From: Acrocarpospora phusangensis
Lineage (GTDB): Bacteria; Actinomycetota; Actinomycetes; Streptosporangiales; Streptosporangiaceae
Length of the DNA stretch: 64,000 nt
Direction of reading: 5' to 3'
NCBI RefSeq assembly: GCF_016862995.1
Contig: NZ_BOOA01000026.1
Location: forward strand, 41,541-105,540
Shown: positions 43,826-52,387 of the stretch, piece after piece
Position numbering within the stretch: the first letter of the stretch is position 1
Layout of the letters: each line of letters begins with the position of its first letter
Translations under genes and position numbers: made by a program
The notes under the pieces: generated by a model
What the model saw: the letters and a program-made list of their open reading frames with translations, nothing else
Database searches by the model: none
What the model was told of the DNA's origin: nothing

Positions 43826-44287
43826 TCAAGCGGTGGTGGTGGCCACGATGCTGACTTCGACGGGGCTGTTCAGGGGGAGACGGGCGGTGCCGACGTTGGT
43901 GCGGACGTGGCGGCCGGTGTCTCCGAAGATGTCGACGATGAGGGTGCTGGCGCCGTCGAGCACCGCGGAGTGGCCGGTGAAGTCGGGGCCGCAGGCGATG
44001 TGGCCGGTGACGCTGAGGACCCGGGCGATGCGGTCGATGTCGCCCAGGAGTGCGGCGGCTGCGGCGACGGCGTTCAGGGCGGCTTGGCGGGTCAGGGCTG
44101 TGGCCTGAGTGGCGGTGACGTCCACGCCGACGAGTCCGGTCAGCGGCAGGGTGCCGTCGACGAAGGGGAGCTGGCCGGTGGTGATCACCAGGTCGCCGTG
44201 CTGGACCGCGGGGACGTAGGCCCCCGCGGCCGCGGGCACGTCGGGGAGCGTCAGGCCCAGGGCGGCGAGCCGCTCGGACGGCGACAT
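43826..44287 (-). CDS. RidA/YjgF-family protein
   Basis: A 153-aa protein of the longer, TdcF-like RidA subgroup, opening with SPSERLAALGLTLPDVPAAAG and having VQHGDLVITTGQLPF, NAVAAAAALLGDID and a C-terminal PVEVSIVA. It is the last gene of the operon, overlapping pxpC by ATGA. RidA proteins hydrolyse reactive enamines and imines. Its presence suggests that the pathway makes such an intermediate. Confidence 0.85.
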   Translation of the reverse strand: MSPSERLAALGLTLPDVPAAAGAYVPAVQHGDLVITTGQLPFVDGTLPLTGLVGVDVTATQATALTRQAALNAVAAAAALLGDIDRIARVLSVTGHIACGPDFTGHSAVLDGASTLIVDIFGDTGRHVRTNVGTARLPLNSPVEVSIVATTTA

Positions 44288-45261
44288 CAGGGGGTCGCCT
44301 CCAACGCCTCGCGCAGTTTGGCGGCCCTGGCCTGGTCGTCGGCGCGTGCCCGCAACGCCTCGTCGAGGGTCACCGGCACGAACCGCGTACGCGTTCCGGG
44401 CGAGCACTGGGCGACCCGGTTCAGGTCGGCGCTGATCACCGTCGCGACCATCGCGTAGCCGCCGCCGGAGACCGCGTCGCGGTGCAGGATGATCGGCTCG
44501 ACCCCGCCGGGCACCTGGATCGACCCGATCGGGTAGCCGGCGTCCACGATGTTGGACGGGTCGGATCCGGCGCCGAACGGCTGGATCCGCTCCTCCCACT
44601 CCAGGACGGGACCGGAATACCGGAAACCGGTGCGGTCCGCGACCGGGGTCAGCGTCCACTCCGACTCCAGCAGGCAGTTCCGGCCCGCCTCGGTCAGGCG
44701 GTAGTCGTACAGGCCGAGGACGACCCGGAGTTCGATCTCGCGGCTGTAGGCGGGACGCAACTCCCCGGGTACAGCCCTGCCAGGGGCACCCTGCGCCGGG
44801 CCAATCGGGATCACGTCACCCTTTCTCAGGTTCCTGCCCTCGAAGCCACCGAAACCGCCCAGCGCGTACGTGGATCTGCTGCCCAGCACGACCGGTACGT
44901 CGAACCCGCCGGCGACGGCGATGTAGATTCGCGCGCCCGCCTGGAGGAATCCGAAGCTCAGCTGGTCTCCGGCCGCGACCGGGAAGGACTCCCACTGCGG
45001 CGCGGGCGCGCCGTTGAGCAGCACCGGCATGGTCGCGCCGGTGACGGCCACCACCGTGGGCGCGTCGAACAGCAGCGCGGGCCCCATGTACGGAGCCTCG
45101 ATGACGGCCGCGTCCGGAGCGTTGCCGACGAGCAGGTTGGCCGCGACGGCGGCGGGCAGGTCGGCCGCGCCCGACGGCGGGATGCCGACGCTGTAGTAGC
45201 CCGGCCGTCCCCGGTCCTGGATGCTGGAGGCCAGCCCGGGCTCAACGATCTCAACTGCCAT
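44287..45261 (-). CDS. pxpC: 5-oxoprolinase subunit C / biotin-dependent carboxyltransferase-like protein
   Basis: A 324-aa KipA/PxpC-family protein: LASSIQDRGRPGYYSVGIPP at the start, then GFDVPVVLGSRSTY and GGFGGFEGR, later GYPIGSIQVPGGVEPIILHRDA. It overlaps pxpB by 11 bp. With PxpA and PxpB the family opens 5-oxoproline using ATP. The same fold is the C-terminal part of urea amidolyase, so a different biotin-linked ring or amide substrate is possible here. Confidence 0.9.
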   Translation of the reverse strand: MAVEIVEPGLASSIQDRGRPGYYSVGIPPSGAADLPAAVAANLLVGNAPDAAVIEAPYMGPALLFDAPTVVAVTGATMPVLLNGAPAPQWESFPVAAGDQLSFGFLQAGARIYIAVAGGFDVPVVLGSRSTYALGGFGGFEGRNLRKGDVIPIGPAQGAPGRAVPGELRPAYSREIELRVVLGLYDYRLTEAGRNCLLESEWTLTPVADRTGFRYSGPVLEWEERIQPFGAGSDPSNIVDAGYPIGSIQVPGGVEPIILHRDAVSGGGYAMVATVISADLNRVAQCSPGTRTRFVPVTLDEALRARADDQARAAKLREALEATP

Positions 45262-46156
45262 AGAGGGCTCCCAGAAGTTCGGCGTTGTAACCGTCGGGGT
45301 CGGCCAGCAGACGGTCCAGGTCGAAGGTGACCGGCCGCTGCCGGTAGCGGTAGGTGCCGGCCTCGACCTCCGCGCGGATGGCGTCGTACTCGGCGTTGTC
45401 GATGCTGCGGAACTTCACGATGTCGCCGGGGCGGAAGAACACCATGAAGTCGTTGAAGTCGGCGAGCCGCTGTTCCGGATCGAAGATCGGCACCGGGGTG
45501 ACGCCGAACATCTGGTAGCCGCCCGCGCCGCGTACCGAATAGATGCACGCGAAGCAGCCGCCGTGCCCGATGGTCAGCGCCGGCGTGTCGGTGCGCGGCC
45601 GCAGGTACTTGGGGAGTTCCAGCTGCCGCTCCTGCGGGACCATTTGGAACATGAACGGCAGGCCGGCGACGAAGCCGACCATGGACGTGATCCACGGGGA
45701 GCCGGAGTGGGCGTCGATGAACGCCTGGACCGAGTCCATGTCGTTCTCGACGGCCGCGAACTCCAGGTCGTTGCCCTCCGGCCGCTGGTGCCGGTCCCGG
45801 AACCTGGCCCCGGTCTCGTTGGTGAACGGGTCGTCGTACCAGACCGGGACCTCGAAGATCCGGGTCTCGACGCTCCGGGCGGGTGCTCCGGCGACCTTCT
45901 CCTCGGCCGCCCGTACGGTCGCCTCGACGTCGGCGGGGGCCACCACGTCGGGGTCGAACCTGATCAGCAGAGACGCGTTCGCGGGGCAGATGTCCACGAT
46001 CCCGGGCAGCCGCTCGTCGTTCAGGATCTTCGACACCGCCATCGCGGTGAAGTTGACCTCAAGGCTCATGGCCTCGGCGAACTGGACGACCAGATGTTCG
46101 TCGCCGCCCCAGGAGTATCGACTCTCGCCTGATCTACGCAAGATGGGCTCCTTCAC
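45251..46156 (-). CDS. pxpB: 5-oxoprolinase subunit B (KipI/allophanate hydrolase subunit 1 type)
   Basis: A 301-aa protein from GTG 46156, with an N-terminal ~60-residue YSWGGDEHLVVQFAEAMSLE segment and the family core SMVGFVAGLPFM and SVRGAGGYQMFGVTPVPIFD. It is longer than the minimal KipI (about 240 aa), with extra C-terminal residues. It overlaps the biotin carboxylase gene by 4 bp and pxpC by 11 bp, so all are translated together. Confidence 0.88.
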   Translation of the reverse strand: MKEPILRRSGESRYSWGGDEHLVVQFAEAMSLEVNFTAMAVSKILNDERLPGIVDICPANASLLIRFDPDVVAPADVEATVRAAEEKVAGAPARSVETRIFEVPVWYDDPFTNETGARFRDRHQRPEGNDLEFAAVENDMDSVQAFIDAHSGSPWITSMVGFVAGLPFMFQMVPQERQLELPKYLRPRTDTPALTIGHGGCFACIYSVRGAGGYQMFGVTPVPIFDPEQRLADFNDFMVFFRPGDIVKFRSIDNAEYDAIRAEVEAGTYRYRQRPVTFDLDRLLADPDGYNAELLGALYGS

Positions 46157-47505
46157 TTGCCGGCGCCGCCGGCGATCCAGTCTTCAAGGAAGGTCGTGTG
46201 GTACCGGCCCTCGCGGAACTCCGCGACGTCGGTCACCCTGCGCAGGAAGCCCGCGGTGGTGACGACGCCTTCGATCTCGACCTCGTCCAGGGTCCGGGCC
46301 ATCCGGGCGACCGCCGCCGGTCGGCTGTCCGCCCAGACGACGATCTTGGCGAGCAGGGAGTCGTAGAACGGGCTGACCTCGCTGCCCGGCCCGAAGCCCG
46401 AGTCGACGCGTACGAACGGGCCGCCCGGCATCCGCATGGACGTGATGGCGCCGGGGCTGGGCATGAACCCGAAGTCCGGGTTCTCGGCGTTGAGCCGGAC
46501 CTCGATGGCGTGGCCGCGGAACTCGACGTCCGACTGGGCGAACGACAGGGGAGCGCCGGAGGCCACGGTGAGCTGCTCGCGGACCAGGTCGCGGCCGGTG
46601 ACCATCTCGGTGACCGGGTGCTCCACCTGGATCCTGGTGTTCATCTCGATGAAGTAGAACTCTCCGCGCGCGGGGTCGTAGAGGAACTCGACGGTGCCCG
46701 CGCCCGAGTAGCCCGAGACCTTGGCCAGCGCGACGGCCGCCTCGGTCATCGCGGTGCGCACGTCCTCGGGCAGCCCGGGCGCGCCGGCCTCCTCGATCAC
46801 CTTCTGCCGCCGCCGCTGCATCGAGCATTCGCGTTCGCCCAGGTGGACGAAGTTCTGCCCGTCGCCGAACACCTGCACCTCGATGTGCCTGGCGTTCGGG
46901 ACGAACCTTTCGATGTAGACCAGCCCGCTGCCGAAGGCCGCCTGAGCCTCCGCCCTGGCGACGGGCAGCGCCTCGGTGAGCTCGGCGGCGTCGGCCACCA
47001 CGCGGATGCCGCGCCCGCCGCCGCCCGCCGCGGCCTTGACCGCCACCGGGTATCCGGCCTGCTCCGCCTCGGCCAGCGCCTCGGCCAGGCCGTCGACGGG
47101 ACCGTTGGAGCCGGGTACGGTCGGCACGCCCGCCGCCTCGGCCGCGGACCTTGCCCTGGCCTTGTCGCCCATCAGCCGGATCGTCTCCGCGGACGGGCCG
47201 ACGAAGGTGAGCCTGGCCGCGGCGACCTTCTCGGCGAACTCGGCGCGCTCGGACAGGAAGCCGTACCCGGGATGCACCGCGTCCGCTCCGAGGTCCACGG
47301 CCGCGGTGACGATGACGTCCATGTTCAGGTAGCTGCGGGACGCGGCCGGCGGGCCGATCAGCACCCGCTCGTCGGCCAGTTTGACGTGCAGCGCGTCCTG
47401 GTCGGCCTCGCTGTACACGGCCACGGTGCCGATCCCGAGCTCGCGCGCGGCGCGGATGACGCGAACCGCGATCTCGCCGCGGTTGGCGACAAGCAGCTTG
47501 CGCAC
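46153..47505 (-). CDS. Biotin carboxylase subunit (AccC type)
   Basis: A 450-aa protein from GTG 47505 with the normal AccC domain order: N-terminal Rossmann (LLVANRGEIAVRVIRAAREL), ATP-grasp (AAAGGGGRGIRVV) and catalytic EMNTRIQVEHPVTEMVTG, then the C-terminal domain. It lies 5 bp after the carrier protein gene. No carboxyltransferase of the AccAD or PccB type is in the operon, so PxpC or PxpB is the only candidate partner for the carboxyl group. It is probably not for fatty acid synthesis. Confidence 0.9.
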   Translation of the reverse strand: MRKLLVANRGEIAVRVIRAARELGIGTVAVYSEADQDALHVKLADERVLIGPPAASRSYLNMDVIVTAAVDLGADAVHPGYGFLSERAEFAEKVAAARLTFVGPSAETIRLMGDKARARSAAEAAGVPTVPGSNGPVDGLAEALAEAEQAGYPVAVKAAAGGGGRGIRVVADAAELTEALPVARAEAQAAFGSGLVYIERFVPNARHIEVQVFGDGQNFVHLGERECSMQRRRQKVIEEAGAPGLPEDVRTAMTEAAVALAKVSGYSGAGTVEFLYDPARGEFYFIEMNTRIQVEHPVTEMVTGRDLVREQLTVASGAPLSFAQSDVEFRGHAIEVRLNAENPDFGFMPSPGAITSMRMPGGPFVRVDSGFGPGSEVSPFYDSLLAKIVVWADSRPAAVARMARTLDEVEIEGVVTTAGFLRRVTDVAEFREGRYHTTFLEDWIAGGAGK

Positions 47506-47510
47506 CGCGA

Positions 47511-47756
47511 TCAGCCCTCCTCGACGGTGAGGATGCGGTCCCCGGGGCCGATGACGCCCTCGTTCTCCGCGTGGATCTCCTTCACCGTGCCGTTCACCCC
47601 GGCCTTGACCTCGGCGAACTGCTTCATGACCTCGACCAGGCCGACGACGGTGTCCGCGGCGACCACGGAGCCGACCTCGACGAAGGGCGGCTGCTCGGGC
47701 GAGGGCTTGGTGTAGAAGATGCCGGGAAGCGGGGACTGCACGACGTGCTCAGACAT
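47511..47756 (-). CDS. Biotin carboxyl carrier protein
   Basis: An 81-aa stand-alone biotinyl domain. The biotin Lys is K45 in VEVMKQF, where most carriers read EAMKM. LPGIFYTKPSPEQPPFVEVG is the opening strand. It lacks the long N-terminal linker of AccB. Its start overlaps the pxpA stop by 8 bp. Together with the AccC gene it forms a dedicated biotin arm. Confidence 0.87.
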   Translation of the reverse strand: MSEHVVQSPLPGIFYTKPSPEQPPFVEVGSVVAADTVVGLVEVMKQFAEVKAGVNGTVKEIHAENEGVIGPGDRILTVEEG

Positions 47757-48504
47757 GATTGGCCTTTCCGGACGCGGAGTCCTGCGAGTCGATGACGGTT
47801 CTGATGGCGGTGGCCACCTCGACGGCGTTCGGCGTGTCCGAGTGCACACAGACGGTGTCGAATTTCATGGGGATCCGCTCACCCGTGTTGGCGATGGCCA
47901 CACCCTCGGTGAGGGCGATGGTCATCCGCTCAACGGCGCGCTCGACCGGGGTGGCGTGCGGCCGGCGGGCGATGATCAGCCCGCCGTCGGCCGCGTACTC
48001 GAGATCCACGTAGAACTCGGCGAGGAACGGGATGCCCCGCGCGACGGACACCCGCTCGTGGGCCGTGCCCGCCATGCCGAAGATCGGGACCTCGTACTGC
48101 GCGGCCACGTCGCACACCGCGTCCATCAGCGTGTCGTCCCGCGCCACCATGCCGTACAGGGAGCCGTGCGGCTTGATGTGGTCGAGGGGTACGCCTGCCG
48201 CGTCCAGGAAACCCTTCAACGCGCCGACCTGGTAGCGGACGATGTCGCGTACCTCTTCGGGGTGGAGTTTCATCTCCCGCCGTCCGAAGCCGACCAGGTC
48301 GGGCAGCCCCGGGTGGGCGCCGACGGTGATCCCGGCGGCGGCCGCGTTGGTGACGGTCTCCCGGATCCCGCTCGGGTCGCCGGCGTGGAAACCGCAGGCC
48401 ACGTTCGCCGTGTCGATGAGGCTGAGCAGCGCCTGGTCGTTTCCGAAGGAGTGAATCCCGAAGGATTCCCCCATGTCGGAGTTGAGGGTGATCTTCATGT
48501 TCAT
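47749..48504 (-). CDS. pxpA: 5-oxoprolinase subunit A (LamB/YcsF family)
   Basis: A 251-aa protein with the family motifs LNSDMGESFG, ANVACGFHAGDP, VGAHPGLPDLVGFGRR and HIKPHGSLYG. ATG 48504 overlaps the permease stop (ATGA). The subunit takes part in ATP-dependent opening of 5-oxoproline with PxpB and PxpC. It is placed between the importer and the biotin genes, which implies an imported lactam-like substrate. Confidence 0.9.
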   Translation of the reverse strand: MNMKITLNSDMGESFGIHSFGNDQALLSLIDTANVACGFHAGDPSGIRETVTNAAAAGITVGAHPGLPDLVGFGRREMKLHPEEVRDIVRYQVGALKGFLDAAGVPLDHIKPHGSLYGMVARDDTLMDAVCDVAAQYEVPIFGMAGTAHERVSVARGIPFLAEFYVDLEYAADGGLIIARRPHATPVERAVERMTIALTEGVAIANTGERIPMKFDTVCVHSDTPNAVEVATAIRTVIDSQDSASGKANHV

Positions 48505-49532
48505 ACCTTTCCGGCGTACACGGCCACCGCGAGCCGGCTGCGCAGACGATCCGCGACGACGGCCAGCGCCAGGACGGCCCCGGTGACGATCATTTGGTAG
48601 TAGGAGTTGATCTGCGCCAGGTTCATGCCGTTGGCGACGATCCCGATGAACACCGCGCCCAGCACCGCGTCGATGACCCGGCCGGAGCCGCCGCGCAGGC
48701 TGACCCCGCCGATGACGGCAGCGGCGATCGTCTGGAGCGGCAGGGACGCGCCGAGGTTGGCCTCCCCGGTCTCGATGCGCGCGGTGAGCAGCACCGAGCC
48801 GATGGCCGCGAGCCCGCCGGCCGCCACGTACGCCAGCAGCAGGGTACGGAACTCGCTGATCCCGGAGAGCCTGGCCGCCTTGGGGCTGGACCCGACCGAG
48901 TAGATGTGGCGGCCCGGGCGGGTCAGCGTCAGGAGGACCCAGAGACCGACCGCGGCCAGGGCGGCGATCCAGATGGGGACGCCGATGCCGAGGATCTGGT
49001 TGAAGCCCAGCCAGTCGCTGAACTCTACCGGCAGCCCGGAGACGGGTACGCCCGAGGTGAGCATCAGCGCCAGCCCGGAGAACGCCGAGGCCGTGGCCAG
49101 CGTCATGATGAACGGGTTGATGTTCATGCTCGCGATGCCCAGGGCGTTGACCAGCCCGCAGCCCATGCCGACCAGCATGCCGACGGCGATGCCGACCAGG
49201 ACGGCGGTCAGCGGGGAGGACGTCTCCGCCTGCGCGACCATGGCCATCGCGGTGCTCACCGAGACCAGCGCGGTCACCGCGCCGATCGACAGGTCGAACC
49301 CGCCGGTCAGCAGCACGATGAACTGACCCAGGGTGGCGATGACGATGTAGGAGTTCTGCCGCAGCGCCGAATGGATGTTCTCCACCGTGAGGAAGTTGTC
49401 CGACATGCTGGCGAACACCACCAGCGCGACCAGCACCAGGACGGGCAGTACGCCGATCTTGACGAACCCCCGGGCGGCGAGCGAGATCATCGGGTTGCGC
49501 GGTCCCGCGACCGCTGGACTAGTGGCGGTCAT
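48501..49532 (-). CDS. ABC importer permease of the ribose/xylose (RbsC) type
   Basis: A 343-aa polytopic protein with about 9-10 membrane helices and the family motif LLTGGFDLSIGAVTAL, then GRHIYSVGSSPKAARLSGI (the cytoplasmic loop that contacts the ATPase) and AAAVIGGVSLRGGSGRV. ATG 49532 overlaps the ATPase stop. It forms the channel for the binding protein at 51084. Confidence 0.92.
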   Translation of the reverse strand: MTATSPAVAGPRNPMISLAARGFVKIGVLPVLVLVALVVFASMSDNFLTVENIHSALRQNSYIVIATLGQFIVLLTGGFDLSIGAVTALVSVSTAMAMVAQAETSSPLTAVLVGIAVGMLVGMGCGLVNALGIASMNINPFIMTLATASAFSGLALMLTSGVPVSGLPVEFSDWLGFNQILGIGVPIWIAALAAVGLWVLLTLTRPGRHIYSVGSSPKAARLSGISEFRTLLLAYVAAGGLAAIGSVLLTARIETGEANLGASLPLQTIAAAVIGGVSLRGGSGRVIDAVLGAVFIGIVANGMNLAQINSYYQMIVTGAVLALAVVADRLRSRLAVAVYAGKV

Positions 49533-51046
49533 GCGATGTCCTTCACAGCTGGTTCGCCCCAATGCATCATGTGGCGCAAGATCGTTTCTTCGTTGATGTC
49601 GGCTCCGATGAGCTCCGCGGTGATCTGCCCGTGGGAGAACACGTACACGCGGTGGCACAGGTGCAGGATCTCCGGCAACTCGGACGAGACGACCAGGACG
49701 GCACTGCCCGCGCGGGCGAGCGCCACGATCTGCTCGTAGATCGTCACCCGGGCACCGACGTCCACGCCGACGGTCGGCTCGTCCAGCAGGTACGTGGTGC
49801 ACTCCCCGAGCAGGGCCCGCCCGAGCAGGCCCTTCTGCTGGTTGCCGCCGGAGTAGCTGGCCGCGGGACGCTCCGGGTCGGCCGGGCTCAGCCGCATCCG
49901 GCGCAGCATGTCCCCCGCCACCGCGCGCTCCCGCCCCGGCCGCAGCAGCGGGCCGGCCGACATGGGCGCCCGGCGCAGCCACGGCAGGGTGACGGTCTCC
50001 CGCAGCGGCCGTTCCAGGAACAGCCCCTCCTGCTTGCGGTCGCTGGGCAGGTAGACCACGCCGGACTTCATGACCGCGGCGGGCTTGGCGCCGGTCAGGT
50101 CCTGCCCGGCGACGGTGACCGTGCCGGCGTCCACCCGCTCCAGGCCGAAACAGGCGCGGGCCGCGGCGGACTTGCCCGAGCCCATCAGACCGGCGAAACC
50201 GACGATCTCCCCGGCGCGGAGTTCGAAACTCGCGTTCCGCACCGAGCCGTCGAAGGTGGTGAGGCCGCGGGCGGCGAGCATCACGCCGGTGCCGGGGACG
50301 GGCAGTTCGGGGTAGAGGTCCTCGACCACCCGGCCGGTCATCAGGTTGATCAGCTGCTCGTCCGGGGTGTCCCCGGGGACGGTCGTGACCAGGCGGCCGT
50401 CCCGGAGCACGGTCACCCGGTCGGCGAGCCGCCGGATCTCGGCCATCCGGTGGGTGATGTAGATGATCCCGATGCCCCGCCCGCGTGCCTCCTCGACCAG
50501 GGCGAACAGCCGCTCGGCCTCCTCGTCGGTGAGCGAGGCGGTCGGCTCGTCCAGGATCAGCACGCTGAGCTCGGGCCGGAACGCCTTGGCGATCTCCACC
50601 ATCTGCTGTTCGGCCCGGCTCAGCGTCTCCACCAGCCGGTCGGGGGCGATGCGGAAGCCGAACTCCTCCAGGCGCTCCCGCGCCAGTCTCCTGATCCGCC
50701 GCCGGTCGACGAAGCCGAACCTGCCGGGCTCGCTGCCCATCACCAGGTTCTCCGCCACGGTCATCGTGGGCATCAGCGAGAACTCCTGGAAGACCGCGCT
50801 GATGCCCAGCCCGCGTGCGGCCGCGACGCCGGACAGTTCGACGGCCCGGCCGCCGACCTCGATGGTCCCGCCGTCCGGGTGCTGCGCCCCGGAGATGATG
50901 GAGATGAGGGTGGACTTCCCGGCGCCGTTCTCGCCGAAGAGCGCGTGCACCTCACCGCGGCGGAGTTCGAAGTCCACCCGGTCGAGCGCGGTGACGCCCG
51001 GATACTTCTTGGTCAGCCCGCGGACCCGAAGCACAGGTTCGGTCAT
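49529..51046 (-). CDS. ABC importer ATPase with two ATP-binding domains (RbsA/MglA type)
   Basis: A 505-aa protein with two ATPase modules. The first has Walker A GENGAGKST, Walker B LILDEPTASL and LSRAEQQMVEIAKA as its signature. The second is the degenerate one usual in this family (GLMGSGKSAAARACFG and SGGNQQKGLLGRAL). ATG 51046 is chosen over the TTG frame start. It energises the RbsC-type permease. Confidence 0.92.
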   Translation of the reverse strand: MTEPVLRVRGLTKKYPGVTALDRVDFELRRGEVHALFGENGAGKSTLISIISGAQHPDGGTIEVGGRAVELSGVAAARGLGISAVFQEFSLMPTMTVAENLVMGSEPGRFGFVDRRRIRRLARERLEEFGFRIAPDRLVETLSRAEQQMVEIAKAFRPELSVLILDEPTASLTDEEAERLFALVEEARGRGIGIIYITHRMAEIRRLADRVTVLRDGRLVTTVPGDTPDEQLINLMTGRVVEDLYPELPVPGTGVMLAARGLTTFDGSVRNASFELRAGEIVGFAGLMGSGKSAAARACFGLERVDAGTVTVAGQDLTGAKPAAVMKSGVVYLPSDRKQEGLFLERPLRETVTLPWLRRAPMSAGPLLRPGRERAVAGDMLRRMRLSPADPERPAASYSGGNQQKGLLGRALLGECTTYLLDEPTVGVDVGARVTIYEQIVALARAGSAVLVVSSELPEILHLCHRVYVFSHGQITAELIGADINEETILRHMMHWGEPAVKDIA

Positions 51047-51083
51047 CGGAGACAACTTTCTGCTGGTGGGAACGTTCCTAAGG

Positions 51084-52217
51084 TCAGCTGCCGGCCTTGA
51101 CCTGGAACGTGGGCGACCAGCTGTCGGGGGCCAGCGTGGTGGAGACGTCGAAGTCCTTCAGCGTGTCCTTGGTGACCATGACCAGTTCGGGCCCCACGTG
51201 CTTCTGGAAGTCCTTCTTCTCCAGCGCGCGGATGGCCTGGTCGATGGCGATCCGGCCCTGGATGGCGGTGCTGTCGCTGGGCGCGGCCTGGACGGTCCCG
51301 CGCTCGATGCCGGTGTACGTGCCCGGGGTGAAGTAGTAACCGGCGACGCGGATCTTGTCGCTCAGGCCGCGGTCCCGCAGGATCGGACCGGCCGCCTCGG
51401 CGGTGACCGCGGTGCCGACGATGTAGTTGATGTCGGGGTGCGCGGCGAGCACGTCCTCGATCAGCTTGCTCTGCGCGTCCTTGCCGGTGTCGCCCCACTT
51501 GGTGTCGACGACCTGCACCGGGCTGCCGGTGAGGGCGCTCTTGAAGCCGCGCTCGCCGTCCTCGGACCAGCCGGCGCCCTTCGGGCCGGGGAACCAGGCG
51601 ACCTTGACCGGCTGGCCGGCGGAGTCCTTGACCACCCATTCGGCGGCGATCTGGGCGAGGTCGTGGAAGGAGACGAGCGACTTGGCGGTGACCTTGGGGC
51701 TGGACATGCCGTTGATCACGTCGATGACCGGCTTGCCGGCGGCGGCCAGCCGGTCGACCGTGCTGTTCAGCCCGTCGAAGGAGATGGCGCCGATGACCAC
51801 GGCGTCGGCGCTCTGCGAGCAGTCCTCGATCTGCTGGATCTGCTTGTCGATGTTCTCGTAGCCGCCGGCCTCGACCATCGTCATGTTGACGCCGGCCTCG
51901 CGCGCCTGCTCGGCCACGCCGTAGTTCATGCCGAGCCAGTACGCGTCCTTCATGTGCGGTACGGACACACAGATGTTCCACGGCTTCTCGGCCTTGCCGA
52001 CGGGGGTGTACTCGGCCTTGCTGCGCGCGCTGTCCATGGACAGGTCGGCCCAGACGTCGACTTTGGCCGGGGCCCAGCTCTTCGCGGCCGCCGTGTCGCC
52101 GGTGGCCGGGCCGGACGCGGAGCCGGATTCGGGGGTGGTGGACGAGCCGCAGGCCGACAACGCCAGGGTGGCGGCGGCCGCGGTCGCGAGGACGGCGGAA
52201 TAGCGTGTGAACTGCAC
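51084..52217 (-). CDS. Periplasmic sugar-binding-type lipoprotein (RbsB/TorT-like)
   Basis: About 377 aa from GTG 52217 (AAGGGGAG 6 nt upstream; ATG 52223 directly abuts that site). It has a signal peptide with the lipobox LALSACGSS, a short linker, then a two-lobe type I periplasmic binding fold. Notable segments are KPWNICVSVPHMKDAYWLGM, EDCSQSADAVVIGAISF and YTGIERGTVQAAPSD. The pattern resembles TorT-like members more than ribose-binding proteins. The ligand may be a small nitrogen ring compound, given the downstream pxp genes. Confidence 0.88.
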   Translation of the reverse strand: MQFTRYSAVLATAAAATLALSACGSSTTPESGSASGPATGDTAAAKSWAPAKVDVWADLSMDSARSKAEYTPVGKAEKPWNICVSVPHMKDAYWLGMNYGVAEQAREAGVNMTMVEAGGYENIDKQIQQIEDCSQSADAVVIGAISFDGLNSTVDRLAAAGKPVIDVINGMSSPKVTAKSLVSFHDLAQIAAEWVVKDSAGQPVKVAWFPGPKGAGWSEDGERGFKSALTGSPVQVVDTKWGDTGKDAQSKLIEDVLAAHPDINYIVGTAVTAEAAGPILRDRGLSDKIRVAGYYFTPGTYTGIERGTVQAAPSDSTAIQGRIAIDQAIRALEKKDFQKHVGPELVMVTKDTLKDFDVSTTLAPDSWSPTFQVKAGS

Positions 52218-52387
52218 GAACATCTCCCCTTAGGGGGTTCCGCATGCCGGAACTACGGAGGTCGGTGGGATGGCATGCAGTCAACATCCAGGCTCTTCGC
52301 AGCGTCTACGTGCGGCGTGGCCAAGGTCAGGCGCGATGTACTGTGCAATTGCATAACAGGGGTGACTTATCGGGGAGGAGTGGCCCC